A stretch of DNA of 64,000 bases, from contig CM041465.1 in assembly GCA_023213395.1 (NCBI GenBank), forward strand, positions 65,665,741 to 65,729,740. Direction: 5' to 3'. The translations under genes and the position numbers were made by a program. Under the pieces are notes generated by a model. It did not search any database, was not told the DNA's origin, and saw only the letters and a list, made by a program, of their open reading frames with translations. Source of the DNA: Cycas panzhihuaensis. Its lineage: Eukaryota; Cycadophyta. Of the stretch, positions 33,167 through 44,830 are shown piece after piece (positions within the stretch are counted from its first letter, which is position 1; each line of letters starts with the position of its first letter).

Positions 33167-34590
33167 AAAGTAAGGCCAATTTTCTATTTCCCCTTTTTGT
33201 TTTAAATGTAGGAGTTTAAAGACTATATTGGAGGGTTTAAAATCCTAATTAAAGGTTTTACATGATTAAAGATCTAATTAGTAGAGTTTATATGAAAACC
33301 TAGCTTAGATTAATTTGTTATTTATTATGGCAGGTTGTTCTGGTAATTATTATTGAAGATTACAAGTCATGTTTGTGGTTGTGGCCTATTTTGTAAGGTA
33401 TTCATGTATCTAGATTTGTTAGTGACTATATATAATATTTCAAAGAGTTGGAATATTATTAAGGTGATTTATTACTATTAGGCATAATTATTTTTGGTCT
33501 AATAGCTCTATTTATAGATTAGGCAGCTTTGTTGTAGTATTGAGTAGATTTGGTAAAAGTTAGACACTTTCAACTATCACTTTCATCTTTGTGAAGTGTT
33601 TCTAGCTAAATATAAGGTTGTCATTGTATTTGCAGCATCCAATTTATATATTTAGAGTTTATAGATCAATAATTCATGAAAAAATAAAGGTTGGGCACTA
33701 ATTATTCCTCTCACAGTTGACCACGCAATGTGTATGGGAAGACAACAATGAAAAATAGTGAAATCAACACCAATTTCTATAATTTGAAGCTATAAAAGGG
33801 TTTTTTTAATCATAAAATAGAAGTGGATCTACTTCAATTTTGGAATTTGAGGTCCAAATAAGAAGATTCAAGTCAATTAAATCCACTAATTTGTACATAG
33901 CTACATTTTAGATAACAACAAAATTTTAGGAGGAAATTTTATTTTCCTATAGTCTAATATTCTGTGATTATATTAAATAATTTTTAATTGATGTTAAAGT
34001 TTACCTAGGATTTTATGGAGTCATTTGGCATGCCTTATATCCAAATTAAAGGGACTAAAAGTGAATTAAATGAGCCTCTTTAATTTTTTTTTAACCTATC
34101 TATATTATTTTACCCATATCTCTTCCATATAAGCTTAGAATTCAATTTTGTCAAATCCATCAAATTCCTTCTTTTGAGGGAATTATTTTGGACCACTATA
34201 TAATACGTTTTCAGTTATTTTTATATAAGTTATTAAATTTTAAAATTAGGTCTAGGAGATATATGTCACTTTATATCATATTTTTTTGCACTATTTTAGG
34301 TCATTAAGACTTTAGCTATAAAACCATTACTCTTGAGACCTTAATATCTCCTTTGTAATCAAAATCATTAAAAAATGTGTGAGGGGAAAAGGGGTGGGGG
34401 TGGTGGGGTTAGGTTTATAAGGGGTTAACAAGCTATAGACACCCCTAATTCCTTTCTCCATTACTCTTTTATTTTAGCATTAATGGAATCTTCTTTGTTT
34501 AACTATTAGATGTGATTGTTAAGTTAGATGTATAAGTTTCCCACATAACCATATAAAATAAAGAGATTACCATTCTCCTTTTTGATCCAA
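33167..34590 (+). other. E10 leader, non-coding
   Basis: 1.4 kb of AT-rich sequence without a protein match. A GGGGTGGGGGTGGTGGGG G-rich patch at about 34391-34410 is the only compositional outlier and could form a G-quadruplex. Confidence 0.5.
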
Positions 34591-34595
34591 ATATG

Positions 34596-35400
34596 CACAC
34601 ATCACATGATGAGAAGCTCAACTTTGCCTATAATCACCTCAAAGGCAAAACATAATATTAGTATTATTGATGGCTATATGATTCCATCAATAATTCAAGG
34701 GACTCATTTGTGAAATGCTTCCTAGACCAATATGAAGATGCTTTTTATAATAAGCACTTCCATCCTCAATAATCAATAGTTGAAGAATACATAAAGGAAT
34801 TTTAGGCTATGCTTGATCAATCCTTTCTACCTCTTAATCAACAGGCTCTTACTAATTTGTATGCATTAGATCTCAAAGACTACATTTAATCATGACTATA
34901 TATGGTTTCTGCAACATTCTTAACAATGGCCATGTCCATGGCAAAGGTATTGGAAGCAAAATTTATAACAAAAGCAAACAAATAAGTAACAACAAAAGTA
35001 GAACTAAAAGAAGAAAAAGAAGATGAAGGATGAGTAGAACCAAATGAAAGGGAGGAAGAAGATGTAAAAGTAGAATATAAAATAGACCAAGTAGAAGAAG
35101 AAGGATAAGAAGAAAGTGGGGAAATAATGATCAAGGATGAGTATGTTAAAGTCCTCTTACCTACATCCTCTCCACAAAATAATATCCTCAACTCTATTAC
35201 CTTACTAAAAGACAATGTATTGTAAGTTAGACAAGGTGACTTAATGCATGACAAGGAAGACCTTTCAATGAGCATCAGTAATAGTAAGGAGGAATCGCCA
35301 TCCTCCTTCTTTCTTCAAGAGCATTTTGGGCCATATTTATATGGATCCCCTTACTATTACTCCATGGTATCTCACTTCTTCCAAGATAGGCAGTAACTAA
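34596..35400 (+). pseudogene. E10 gag with acidic tail
   Basis: Plus frame: 'HDEKLNFAYNHLKGKT', a stop-rich stretch, 'WLYDSINNSRDSFVKCFLDQ', 'YEDAFYNKHFHPQ', 'SIVEEYIKEF', 'AMLDQSFLPLNQQALTNLYA'. This is the retrotransposon gag core ('L.G.A..W......I.SW..L...F...Y......L..L.Q..SV.EY..EF'). An Ala/Lys/Glu-rich tail follows ('VELKEEKEDEG', 'EREEEDVKVEYKIDQVEEEG'), probably a coiled coil, then 'MHDKEDLSMSIS'. Six or so stops. No zinc knuckle or pol seen. Confidence 0.8.
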
Positions 35401-35615
35401 TAGGGTAACACTCTTTTGTAGACTTCCATGGAGTTGAATACCTATATAGTATATATCCACCTCTTTAACTAATAGGTGTGGCAACAATAACCTCCTCTCT
35501 TCAACTCAAAAATGACCCATCCACCCTAGGCATTATGGAAATAGAATATGGTGGTCAATTTATGTACTTTTGTATATAGATGCTTTAATGAAAAAGCATC
35601 TTAGAAGGAAGGTCA

Positions 35616-35958
35616 TGTGGTGAGCCTTCATCACATAAAAATAGGTTAGTAGGTTAATGGAGTTTAGGTTAGTGAAATAATAATATAGAAATAAGAATTA
35701 GATAGATTATAGGTAGAGTAATATAATAAAGGGGTGGAGTGAATATTAAGAGGGTGAGTCTTGGCTATAACTAGTCCATCCTACTCTTTGTATTTGTTCT
35801 ATCTAGTTAATGAAAGATTGTCTCTTTAAGGGTACATTGCAATGTCTCTTCCCTTTCGTGCTCTTCACCTCCATCATCCACACTATTTGCCTCCATCTTT
35901 ATTGGTATCTTGCTCATATCTTTATATCAAAGAGGTAATAGGGTATTGTCTTATTATA
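35616..35958 (+). repeat. E10 3' LTR
   Basis: About 343 bp, preceded by the purine tract AGAAGGAAGG (35603-35612), a likely PPT. Starts TGTGGTGAG and ends TTATTATA, where the 5' copy reads CCACTACA. Confidence 0.85.
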
Positions 35959-35960
35959 TA

Positions 35961-37620
35961 GGAAGATGAGTTTACATATGAGTAAGTTATATATTTTATT
36001 AGCAAAACATTAGTTATCACAAAGGTAAACTATTCATCATCTAGAAATGAGTGCTTGGTCCTAGTCTTCACAACTAGGAAGTCGCATCATTATTTACTTA
36101 GTAATATCACTTATATCATTGCATAATCGTATTTGATTTACCTCTTGCTCACTAAGACTAATCCCATTAGGTGAGTAAGTAAATAGGCTTTGTTGCTGCA
36201 AGAGATTGACTTGTGGGTGTTCAATCATAAGTTGAAGAAAGGAATGGTTATTACTAGGTAATTAGCTATAACATCTCTTCCTAATATATGTAATGACATC
36301 ATTGATGGCTTGCTCCTTAATGAGAACATTTCCTAAGTTGGCATCATTACAAAAAAAAATAATTATTACAAGGATATTCATATTTATTTACAAGATCAAA
36401 TCTATCTTTCATATGCCTCTTCTAATAAAAGGAAGTCAGTCTGAGTAGTTACACACTAGCATTTAGTTTTAGATAAGGTTATTTATAAGCACTCTTTTGA
36501 TGGAGTTTTACTGAGATGGCTCACCTCTTCAAAAGCAAAAGTTACTTTGATAGTATACAATGGTGACATATGTAGGGGTCACTTTAGTAGCCAATCCATT
36601 ATCTAAATCACCATAGGATGTGGTATTACTAGCCTATACTTTTTAAAGATGTACATATTTATATATAGAAATATGAGAAGTATCAAATTCATTTACTAGC
36701 CAACCATGTTACTTAAAGTTGTTATCTCTCCTTATCCATTCTTCCAATGGGGTCTTGACCTCATCAAATAAATTTACCCTTTGACATCATGTGGTTATAA
36801 GTTTATCATAACTACCATAGAATATTTTACAAAATGAAGTGAGGTTATTCTATTGATTATTATAATAAGGAAGGTGATTTCCACCTTCATATTCTAGCAT
36901 ATCATTTATAGATTTAAGGTCCTTAATGTCATTATCACTAATAATAGAATCATCTTTTATAACACCCATATTGATGAGATATATGAAAAGTTCTACATCA
37001 TACATAATACATCATTTGTCTATTATCCTTAGGTGAATGGCCAAATTAAAGACTTCAAAAAAATGTTGGCTAAGATTCTATCTAAAATAATATCCACTTC
37101 CCATTAGGATTGGTACATTTATTTATTTTGTATCTTATAGGCTTGTCATATTTTTAGACAAAATGTGACAAGGATGCCACGTTTCTCTTTAGTCTAGAAG
37201 ATTAAAGATATTCCTCCATTGGAGGTTAATATCCCTGCACTTCAAGTGTTAGTTAAAGAATTTATAAATGAGAAATAGTGGAGGCAAGCCAGGATATTCT
37301 AGTTTTAAGAAATAGATGAAAATTATCTATAGGCCTATCAAAAGAATTTATCTTCTAAGACTAGAGCCCAGGTAGCTCATGATAAATACCTTAGGCTTAG
37401 AAAGTTTTAAGTAAAAAAGTTCTCAAGTTGGAATACCTACATAATAAATAGAAAAATTTTTCTCCTAAATGGGTTAATAACTACTTGGTCATCAAGGATT
37501 TAGATAATGGATCCTACCACTTAGCCACTCTCAAAGGTCTTAAATTTTAGAGAACTATTAATTCATAATACTTATGAAAGTACTTTACTTAGAATAGTTA
37601 AGTGGTCTCACTCTAAAATA
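35961..37620 (+). pseudogene. E7 RNase H second piece and integrase
   Basis: The frame restarts with 'EDEFTYE', a stop, then 'VIYFISKTLVITKVNYSSSR', 'NECLVLVFTTRKSHHYLLS' (RNase H), then 'DGVLLRWLTSSKAKVTLIVY' and 'GDICRGHFS' (integrase zinc region). The core reads 'QWGLDLIK', 'GYKFIITTIEYFTK', and near 36990 'SFVYYP' with 'VNGQIKDFKKMLAKILSKI'. The C-terminal part follows ('RMPRFSLV', 'PPLEVNIPALQVLVKEF', 'WVNNYLVIKDLDNGSYHLATL'). Stops sit at Trp and Gln sites. Confidence 0.92.
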
Positions 37621-38254
37621 AGGATAAACTATATATGCTCTACAATAAGCCTAAAATATATTCTTCTCCTTAAGCTTAGTTCTTAGGGTCACATATCCTC
37701 ATGCTTTAGATATAACATTACTAAAATCTTTAAAAGGGAGCTTAGGAATGATATGGGATCAAGTATAGAAAAACTTGGGGATAGAAGAAGGTACCTAAAG
37801 GATAGACCCATATGAGAATCTTGGGATAAGGAGGGCCTTAGAAAGGCATAAGTTCCTAAAAACCTCCTATACTTGGAAGTAGACAAGGGAGAATCTCATA
37901 TACCTAAAAGATTTGATTCTTAATGAATGGATTCTTAGATCTATTTGATAGGCATCAAGTCTATTTTTTAGAAGTGACATATAAATATTAGTCAGTCTAA
38001 GTCACTCAATGTTGATAGGTATTCTTATGGCTATTCTTAAGCATGCCCTTTAAATTATATTTGACTCCTAATTCAGGTTATTAAAATGATTTAGATTTCC
38101 ATTCCTACAAGCTTGACATTGGTTATTTTATTCAATGGATTTAGTTATGAGATCAATCATATTACTTTAGACTTATGGGGATGGAACATATAATCCTTCT
38201 TAGTTGTTTTCTATCGATCTTAGGTATGTTGCCGTCACCTCCTTGTTTTGGTAC
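37621..38254 (+). other. E7 3' tail
   Basis: About 630 bases after the end of integrase, without a frame or a recognisable LTR. E7 is cut here by the left LTR of E11. Confidence 0.5.
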
Positions 38255-39811
38255 TCAGGATAAATCACCTAGAAAAGGTTATAGGTAGGTGAGACTAAAG
38301 GTGATATAACTCAAGGGGAACCCTCAACCCTTCTCTCGATGAGAAGAGATGACTCTCTAAGTATGTGTTGAATAAGTATAAGATCTCAAAATTTATTATT
38401 TGCATATTTTATTATTTACAAAATAAATTAAAATCAAGAAGTAGTACACCTAGATTAAAAATAAATATAATTAGTCTAAATTAAATTAATCCAAATAATT
38501 AAAACCCCCTTTTAGTTTGGGAAAGAGATAAAATAACTTCCTACTATGTGGGAGGATCGATAGAAGACCTTACCCCAAAATAAGTAGCTTAAGTTTTCTT
38601 ATTTATCTACCCTCTTAAAAGTCTCTCTATAGGTAACACCCTAACTTAGACCATTATCTCACCTAAAGGGAAAAGAATCTACATTGATTTTGATAAAGTA
38701 TAGGAGGACTAATATATGTAAGGACCTAAGAGAGTAAAAGCCCTAGATTAATGATCCTATTAGGGGTCAGTCATTAGGGACTCTCTAACTTAATAATGAT
38801 CTAGCCATAAGGATTGATAACTTGGGGATGTGTGCATTTGATTCTAAAGGCTTCTTGCACTTAGAGATGAATATAGATGAAGAAGAATGGATACTCTCAA
38901 CCTAAAGTGTGATAGCAAGATGACACTTTTAGTTTTTAAAATAGGATAAGAAAAGGTAATCCCAAGGAAAAGGAAGTTTATACACTAAGGATGTCAAGTA
39001 TTAGTTAATCAAAAATCCATTTATAATAGGAGGCATTTATCCTAAAGAGAGGATGAGTTTATATAATAGGGATATTAAGTCCTAGTCAATCAAACACGTC
39101 GTAAATGAAGGGATAGGACCTAATTTAGGGGTATTATATAAAGAGTAAATTAAAAGCAAACCCTAAATACAGATTTAGAATGCAACTTTCTCTTCTATAC
39201 AAATAACAAATAAAAATTAACTTAGTCAAGCACAAAGAAAAAGCTAGGATTTTATAAGGGAAAATTAAGGGAGAGTAGATGAAAAACCATGGGAAGGTAG
39301 GGTTGTAGTTTTTAACAAGTCAATGTTTGTATAATAGAAAAAAATAACATATCATTACATATTTTTTTAATGTAAGAACATGAAAAATATGACCTTCAGT
39401 GAAAAACATAAGCTACAATAAAAAGCATGACCTAAAATACACTAAAACATTGATCTATAAGCACATCATATTTTTAGTCATAAGTAGGTCATGTTTTGAT
39501 AGATGTTCCATATTTTTAGATAACTCCAAAAATGTGACCTATGGTGAAAAGCATGATCTATCAAAGAGTGTTGAGAACTAAGGATTTTACTAAATAAAGC
39601 ACCAAAGATAAAATAGTGAATGGCCAAAACATAAGATTTGGTAGAAATTAAGGGCTACATAGAGTATAAAGAGAAATTTAAAAGAAAAAATAAGTAAGAA
39701 AGTAAGATTCATTAAGTCAAAGGTAAGCTATAGAGAGTGCAAACATGGAGACAAGATAAAGCTTTGAAGGAGACTAGAATAAGCCAATTTTATTAAGCAC
39801 TATTATGATCT
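38255..39811 (-). repeat. E11 3' LTR (1.56 kb, with internal deletion)
   Basis: It aligns with the right LTR from GGATAAATC-CCTAG and GGTAGGTGAG through CCTTCTCT-GATGAGAAG to the end at TTAAGCAC-TTATGATC. It lacks about 1.19 kb present in the right copy (59935-61128), with the junction at about 39247. It holds several ATGACCT-type motifs in both orientations (39380-39575). Confidence 0.88.
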
Positions 39812-41289
39812 TTACATCATCAACAATATTGGTTAAGAGCATGGATAATAAATATGAGATCATTCAACCATTATGCCAAGTAGTCTACTAAATTATCATG
39901 AAATCATATAATCAAGCCCCAACAAGTAACAAGATAAGGTATGAGACCTAGCCGATGTCAAGAGAAAGCACAATTAGTTAATATGTTTACCCCCTTAGCA
40001 AAGGAAGCTCTACAAACATGTAAAAGCAGAGTGGTAAATATTACTAAACTTTCCAAAACTAAGTTATTCATAAACTTAGACTAACTAAACTTTTTTGTTA
40101 AGTTTCTTACAAGGATGAGGGTGTAAATAACTGATAGAATGGTAAACAAGGTAAATGAATGAAGTTGATTATGGGGGATTAACACAATCTTACTTACTCT
40201 CTTAGACTGTCTATTAAGTTCTTTTAGTTTTTAAATTTTTTTTATCCTTATAACCTTTTATGTTTTTCATTGAAAATACAAATGAACTATATTCAAGAAT
40301 GTGCCTACCATAGTTTAGCCTTATTAGCAGTTAGTTTTCAAGGGTTTTGGCACCCACCATAGTTTTACCTCATTACTAACCATCTCACATCTCTTGAGTG
40401 AATGAGATTATAAGGCTTTAGAGGGGAAATATAGTAGGGACTACAAGGGTCAAATAGACTATAAAAGTGTGTTGTTAAGAGAGAATATAGTCTTTAGACT
40501 ATAAATGAGGTTATGTTTTGAGAAAGTCACTTTTGGGGTCAAAAGACTTTTTACTCAAGTATGAGGGAAAGAACACAACAATGAAGAACTCTTTGAGGGC
40601 TTATATGGAAGCATGTATAAGGTTGAGATTCATAAGTAATTAACAAGAAACTTGGTTAGTGGTGATTGGGCTCTTTTGGACAACATGTTAGTTAGAGGGA
40701 TGGGGTTTATATCCCATCCTGGTATGAAAGAAGTTTCATTTGGTGTTTATGGAGATAGGTAATGAGGTGTTATTAGAGCTAAACCTTAAGCATTATAGAA
40801 GATCTAGCCATTAGATTAGGATTTAGTGAGGACTAAGAGGCCCAAGTTAGAGTGATGGCTTACTAAATACAATATCTAGTAAGTTTTTAAGATTTTTTTT
40901 CCTTTAATTTTAGGCTTTTTTATCTAAAAATATAAGCTCTTATTGAAAATTATGAATTTGAGTTAAAAAACATAGACTCATATTTAAAAATATAAATTGC
41001 AATACAAAAAATATAATGTAGGAGATTACATTTTTTTATTACAAAAATGTGATAATTAAAAATGAATGATAAAAAATTTCTTATAAACTTAGTTTACATT
41101 CACACTAACTCATGGATATGTTTTATTTGCTTTTACAAAGATTAGAGTGTATTAACATTTGTGAGATCAAGGTTCCCAATTTAAATAGCATGTTTGAGAG
41201 TCTAACTCTAGTAAAGCGCCAGATTCTATAGTGTTGTAGCTTAGCTCATGTGAGTTAGTCCATCTAGTTAATGATGGAGATAGATATTC
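39812..41289 (+). other. E11 3' module, left part with direct-repeat motif
   Basis: AT-rich. At 40304-40400 the phrase ACCATAGTTT occurs twice about 50 bp apart, each followed by Ser/Thr-codon-like CCT-ATTA text; the same phrase recurs at 50533, 50627 and 52420. At 40560-40860 short plus-strand open pieces occur ('DNMLVRGMGFISHPGMKEVS') that may belong to the antisense frame downstream; the family is not recognised. Confidence 0.45.
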
Positions 41290-41805
41290 TCCAAGATTTA
41301 GTTAGCCATTAGGTCCTTGGGGAGAATGTATTTCATTTCAAAGGTTTGGGAAACCCATGGATTATGGTTTGAGAGGTGGGCAAGATTTTAGATGTATCTT
41401 AGAGAGGATAGGGTATGGATTTACTTATAGTCATTTGAAGAGGATGAGCAAGCTACGATTAATTAGTATATAACTAAAGAAGCTAGATTTTTGGGTAAGC
41501 ATAGGGTTAGTGTCATAGACTTTAGGCATGCAGGGTGATGTACCTATGATTTGGAAGGTTATCAGTATGATTATTTTATTCTATATTATAAGGAGTCTGA
41601 ACTTCATAGGCTTATTGGGTTAGTGGGCGTGAGTAGTATAATGGTATGAGATGAGATATAACTAGGCAAGTTATGTTCTAATAGTATACACCACCAAATA
41701 TCTCATATCCAATATAATAGTGAGGATAAATTCTCTTATATATCGATACTACTATGTTGGTTATATGATGATATTCCACTAAATCAACTAGTAAGAGTGC
41801 TAGGT
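41290..41805 (+). pseudogene. decayed coding frame antisense to E11, part 1
   Basis: One plus-strand frame runs 170 codons to the E12 insertion with about seven stops: 'RSLGRMYFISKVWETHGLWF', 'SFEEDEQATIN', 'YITKEARFLGKHRVSVIDFR', 'CTYDLEGYQYDYFILYYKES', 'ELHRLIGLVGVSSIMV', 'SEDKFSYISILLCWLYDDIP'. Stop density and balanced residue use match decayed coding sequence, not noise. It runs against E11 pol. I do not recognise the family. Antisense ORFs between pol and the 3' LTR are known in Tat-group elements such as Grande; that is the best analogy. Confidence 0.55.
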
Positions 41806-42144
41806 TGATAGAATTGGGGGATAGAGGGAATAAAATAAGAATGCATGAATGGGTTAACCATCAACTCGTAAGAGTGGTGGTGTTAACAAATACCAGAGTC
41901 TTTAGACTCCATGAATAAATAAGTAGGATATAAGTGAGATGTGGCACACCACTCAAAGTCCACTACCAATTGGTATTGACAAATACTAGAAAGGATGATA
42001 ACAATAACTAATATAGTACAACTAAGTATAATTAAGATCTAATATAATGCCACCATAATATCTTTGTCAATCTTAGGTCATCACTCCAATGTGAGTAATC
42101 AACCCAAGGTAGATATGAGCCTTAATATAAGCATTATTCTAATA
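41806..42144 (-). repeat. E12 3' LTR
   Basis: 339 bp; it aligns with 48678-49016 throughout (AAGAGTGGTG, CAAAGTCCACTAC, ACCACCATAATATCT, TCAACCCAAGGTAGATATGA). A short purine tract (GGTTGAGAAA, minus) precedes it as PPT. Confidence 0.95.
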
Positions 42145-42149
42145 TTTCT

Positions 42150-42900
42150 CAACCATAATGCCCATTTGGGGAGGCTTTAAGTTTATCTTTGAATTTAATA
42201 AACTTTATCTTTATAACTACCTTTGTGAATATATCTACCACCTATTCTTCTATGTTGTAACAAACCAATTCTATCTCTCTTTATTATACCAACTTTTTGA
42301 TGAAGTGATGTTGTGTTTCAATGTGCTTTGTCCTACCATGAAACATTAGATTCCTAGTTATATGAATTGTGTATTGATTATCATAAAGTAACTAAGTAGG
42401 ACCAACTTGTTCCTCTTACAAATATTGTAGCAACCTTCTAATCTAAACTATTTTACATGCTCCTACTATAGCTACTTTATACTCTACTTCTGTAGTAGAT
42501 AGAGACACCATGGCCTATTTCTTTGAACTGCATGCAACTATAATTAAACCTAGACTAAATGTATAATTAGAGATAGATTACTTATCATCTATATAACCTA
42601 CCTAGTGTGAGTCTGTATAACCAACCAATCTATAGTCCCCTCATGACCTATAATGTAATCTATATCTAATTGTACCTTTTGGATACTTGAGAACTCTTTT
42701 AGCTACTTACTAATATTTTGCCTTGGGCTCATACATGACTCTAGAAACCACACTAACTACATATACGATATCTAGTCAAGTTGAATTCAAGTAAATTAGG
42801 CTCCTAATAAATTACCTATAGAGTGTACGATCAACTGATTATAATTTCTCAAACTTGGATAATTTCAACCTGAGTTCTACAAGAGTTATAAGTGGCTTAT
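42150..42900 (-). pseudogene. E12 RNase H
   Basis: The end reads 'DIFTKVV' and 'KFIKFKDKLK' (usual ADIFTK...F...LG), about 42180-42240. Upstream the plus strand shows the antisense of the 'T.HI...HHF' block, the 'AEY.A' block (42460-42510, minus 'EVEYKVAIVGACKI') and the 'G..DADWAG' block (42590-42640, minus 'YTDSH'). Several stops. Confidence 0.85.
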
Positions 42901-42919
42901 AACTACTCATGTTAATCTT

Positions 42920-43760
42920 ATGTAATAGGTATAATGTGTATTTCCTTTGGGAGATAAATATCCCCTTTTCATCTTGTCAAACTTCAATTCCTAAGAAGTA
43001 ATATATTAGTCCCAAGTCTATTATCTCAAATTCCTTACACATATATTTCTTAAATCTTTGAGATAAGTATTAACTATTTTCATTATAGGCTAGGTCATCA
43101 ACATATAAAACCATAATAAGTATGGAGCTTCCTTATAATTTGATGTATAAATTTGGATCAGATTAACTACTTTGAAATCTTTTATCCTTAAAATATTTAT
43201 CAATCTTAGAATACCATGCTCTAGGTGCTTGATTAAATCCATATAAGGCCTTTTTTATAGACCTTGTTTCCTTCTCCTTTCACTTCAAACCCTTTGGGTT
43301 GTTTGACATATATTTTTTCATCCACATAGCCATTTAAGAAGGCACTTTTTACATCCATTTGACGTACTATCCAACCTTGTTGTATAGCTAAGGCCATCAT
43401 TAATCTAAATATTTCTAGCCTTATAACTAGTGCAAATATCTCATTATAATCTATGCCCTCAATTTGAGTATAGTCCTTTGTAATTAACCTTTCCTTTTAT
43501 TTAGTTCTAATGGCATTTTTTCTTAGTGGAAGATCTACTAACTCTAATATATTATTTTTCACTAAGGGATTGTATTCTTCCTTCATTAATTTCTTTTATT
43601 TATCTTGACTATTAGCCTCTTCAAAGTTGTGAAGCTCATTAGAGTCCATAACCTGAGTTATAAGTATAAAATTTACCTTTTGAGATCTTATAACCCCTCT
43701 CTCAAAGTTGGTATCCAAAATATTTAAAGGGTTATAAGCCCTTTTTACCTACTTAGGAAC
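42920..43760 (-). pseudogene. E12 reverse transcriptase
   Basis: Minus strand: the active site YVDD is intact at 43094-43105, preceded by 'ILIMVL'. Upstream lies the '[14 protein letters not shown]' region (43205-43260) and 'QGWIVRQMDVKSAFLNGYVD' (43325-43385), including the catalytic Asp. The 'F.PLKQR...ARLVAKG' start lies near 43480-43520. Downstream is 'KEFEI...GLIYYFLGIEV' in decayed form. Fewer stops than E2. Confidence 0.9.
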
Positions 43761-43859
43761 CCTTTGATTGAAATAAAGGGTCATGCTTTATTTATATTAG
43801 GTACATTTATACTCTTAGTATTTGATTCCATCTCAACCATGATATTTTTTCCTTTATCT

Positions 43860-44830
43860 TTTTCAATAACTTCTTCTTGATAAAATTCATATTCTTTAAA
43901 GATAACATCCCTGCTTATAATCATCTTTTTACTTTTTGGATCATAAAGTTTATAGGATCTAGAAGAGTCACTATATCCTATAAAGATATATTTGATTGTC
44001 TTATCATCTAATTTAGTTCTCCTTTGATCCTAAACATGTATATAAGCTATGCACCAAAAATTTCTTAAGTGTTTGATGCTTGGCTTATATCCTATCTAAG
44101 CTTCTTCTAGTGTAACCCACCTAATTATCTTGGTAGTATACTTAGTCATCATATAAATAGTTGTATGTATAATTTTTGCCTAATATTCATTTTTAAAATG
44201 CTTATCATTAAGCATACTCCTTGCCATTTTAATAATTATTCTATTTTTCCTTTTAGCAACCCCATTTTATTATGGGATATAAGGATTAGTGAGTTATTTT
44301 TCTTATTCCATAGTACTTGTAATAAGCCTTGAATTTATTTAAAATAAATTCTCCCCCATTATCTAATCTTAGGGTTAGAATTCTAAATTGACTTTGTCTT
44401 TCTACCATAGGTTTGAAGTCTATGAAATATTATAGAGCATATGATTTGAACTTGATGAAGTAGACCCATGTCATCCTTATGAAATAGTTAATAAATTTCA
44501 TAAAACACTTAGTACCTCTAAGTGAGGGTTTATCCATTAGACCACACAAGTTTGTATATATCAATTGGAGGGTCTTATTAGCCCTATAACTTTTATTTAG
44601 AAAATCTTCCCTTTATTGCTTGCTAAGTATACATCCTTCATATAATTCCTTACTAGGTTTAATAGAGGAAGTCTAATTACCATATCCATTCTTTTCATTA
44701 AGGCTAAATTATTATAATTCATATGGCCAAGCCTTTTGTGGTATGTTTTACTATCTACATTAGTTGATGACTTTAAGACATAATAATCTGTTGGGGGTAT
44801 GACTAGTTTGAATAACCTATCACTAGTCAT
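43860..44830 (-). pseudogene. E12 GAG-pre-integrase and integrase
   Basis: 44830-44597 reads 'MTSDRLFKLVIPPTDYYVLK', 'TYHKRLGHMNYNNLALMKRM' and 'LASNKGKIF', the His-Cys zinc domain that precedes copia integrase. The integrase core follows at 44590-44260 (a 'LIHTNLCGLMDKPSL' type start, 'KYFIKFINYFIRMT'), with the catalytic-Glu block at about 44240-44290 and the C-terminal 'WCIAYIHV' and 'KFIFIGYSDSS' blocks (43960-44060). Stops present. Confidence 0.88.

Larger units (their letters stand above)
32825..35958 (+). mobile_element. E10: LTR element with gag only, nested in E7
   Basis: LTRs at about 32825-33151 and 35616-35958 align over 320 bp (AATAGGTTAGTA, GGGTGGAGTGAATATTAAG, TCTCTTTAAGGGTACA in order). 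A degenerate Met-type PBS follows the left one. The interior is a 1.4-kb leader and a gag frame with an acidic tail, with no pol: a TR-GAG-type non-autonomous element. Instead of a 5-bp target duplication, about 40 bp of the E7 RNase H frame is present on both sides. Confidence 0.85.
19960..38254 (+). mobile_element. E7: Tat-like Ty3/gypsy host element, split three ways
   Basis: Plus-strand pol fragments line up as one polyprotein: RT 19975-20872, RNase H 32696-32826 and 35961-36300, integrase zinc and core 36300-37620, then a 3' tail to 38254. E8 (with E9 inside) separates RT from RNase H; E10 splits RNase H. The right side is cut by the LTR of E11. No gag or LTR of its own was found on the left, where sequence begins abruptly after E6. 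RT and integrase blocks such as 'VYLDDML' and 'NGSYHLATL' resemble the Tat lineage; this is a judgement from motifs. Confidence 0.85.

Noticed and set aside
34886-35275. 129-codon minus frame rich in Ser and Phe
   Set aside because: It is the reverse of the acidic Glu/Lys-rich gag tail of E10 on the plus strand.
42150-42240. LTR of a second element at the E12 3' end
   Set aside because: The RNase H end runs directly into the PPT and LTR 41806-42144, so no extra LTR is needed on that side.
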